DNA of 64,000 nt from Lamellibrachia columna (lineage: Eukaryota; Annelida; Polychaeta; Sabellida; Siboglinidae). Of this stretch, positions 63,695 through 64,000 are shown piece by piece. A program made the translations under genes and the position numbers. The stretch spans positions 37,432,965 through 37,496,964 of the forward strand of contig OY759274.1 of assembly GCA_963662155.1 (NCBI GenBank), read 5' to 3'. Position 1 is the stretch's first letter; each line of letters starts with the position of its first letter. A model generated the notes under the pieces. The model did not search any database. It was not told the DNA's origin and saw nothing but the letters and a program-made list of their open reading frames with translations.

Positions 63695-64000
63695 GTCTCC
63701 CCTACGGTTATCTGACAGTATGAAATTAAGATGTTGTGTGTTCAACAAGGTTTTCCTAGTAAACCACTGGCGTGATGTTCTTACTTGTAGTTGCAAATGG
63801 TTGTTTTAGTAACTCTTATTAGTGCACAGGCCAAAAACCATGACTTTTGTTTCCCTTTAAGATACGCATATCCACGACAAGAAGAAGAAAGGGCAACACA
63901 AAAAAGACGTGCAGGAGTTTCCAACACACTAAACAAGCATTTGTGCTACTATAAATGTAGTCCCTTTTTTTGCTTTTCCCATAGAAAGGATGCAGTTAAT

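Overview
The window is nuclear DNA of an invertebrate animal. It carries spliced genes with GT/AG introns and animal-specific families (an SLC3A1-like transporter subunit, OCIAD1, a giant EGF/VWD/LamG membrane protein, a fibrinogen-related domain). It is also heavily loaded with non-LTR retrotransposons, Ty3/gypsy fragments, small TIR elements and microsatellites. I see no operon, CRISPR array or bacterial-type promoter. The exact phylum cannot be fixed by reading; a marine invertebrate such as a sponge or lophotrochozoan is compatible.

Layout. 1-0.7 kb: last exon of an SLC3A1/maltase-like gene (+). 0.7-11.9 kb: transposon graveyard, with a Ty3/gypsy pol fragment plus short LTR, two copies of a minus-strand LINE of which one has a tRNA-like insert, a TIR element, a LINE 3' end, and CGCA and GTGA microsatellites. 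11.95-29.0 kb: one giant + strand gene. Seven visible exons give 4,642 codons, with the 5' end missing. It is a type I membrane protein built from seven EGF-VWD-LamG-C8-like modules, with a furin-like site between modules 3 and 4, one transmembrane helix and a short tail. 29.4-30.2 kb: a satellite array of about 104 bp. 31.8-33.9 kb: a degenerate minus-strand gene with an OTU-type protease domain and a PHD-like zinc finger. 33.9-38.9 kb: three LINE pieces. 39.2-46.5 kb: a complete eight-exon OCIAD1-like gene (+) whose introns hold several transposons. 46.8-47.4 kb: a 33-bp minisatellite.

47.4-57.2 kb holds what I consider the most novel item. It is an unrecognised small membrane-protein gene (gene B, minus strand, five exons, 259 codons: signal peptide, short-repeat ectodomain, one TM helix, Thr-rich tail). 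Next to it are a paralogous set of exons 3-5 on the opposite strand (gene A) and a decayed copy of exons 1-2 on the same strand (copy C). A and C together look like a second copy split by an inversion in intron 2. 57.6-64 kb: a jockey-like LINE, an orphan ORF, several MITEs and a broken fibrinogen-related-domain fragment (minus).

The genes do not form a pathway. The intact or near-intact host genes visible are the giant adhesion-type protein, OCIAD1 and gene B; the rest is truncated, decayed or transposon-derived.
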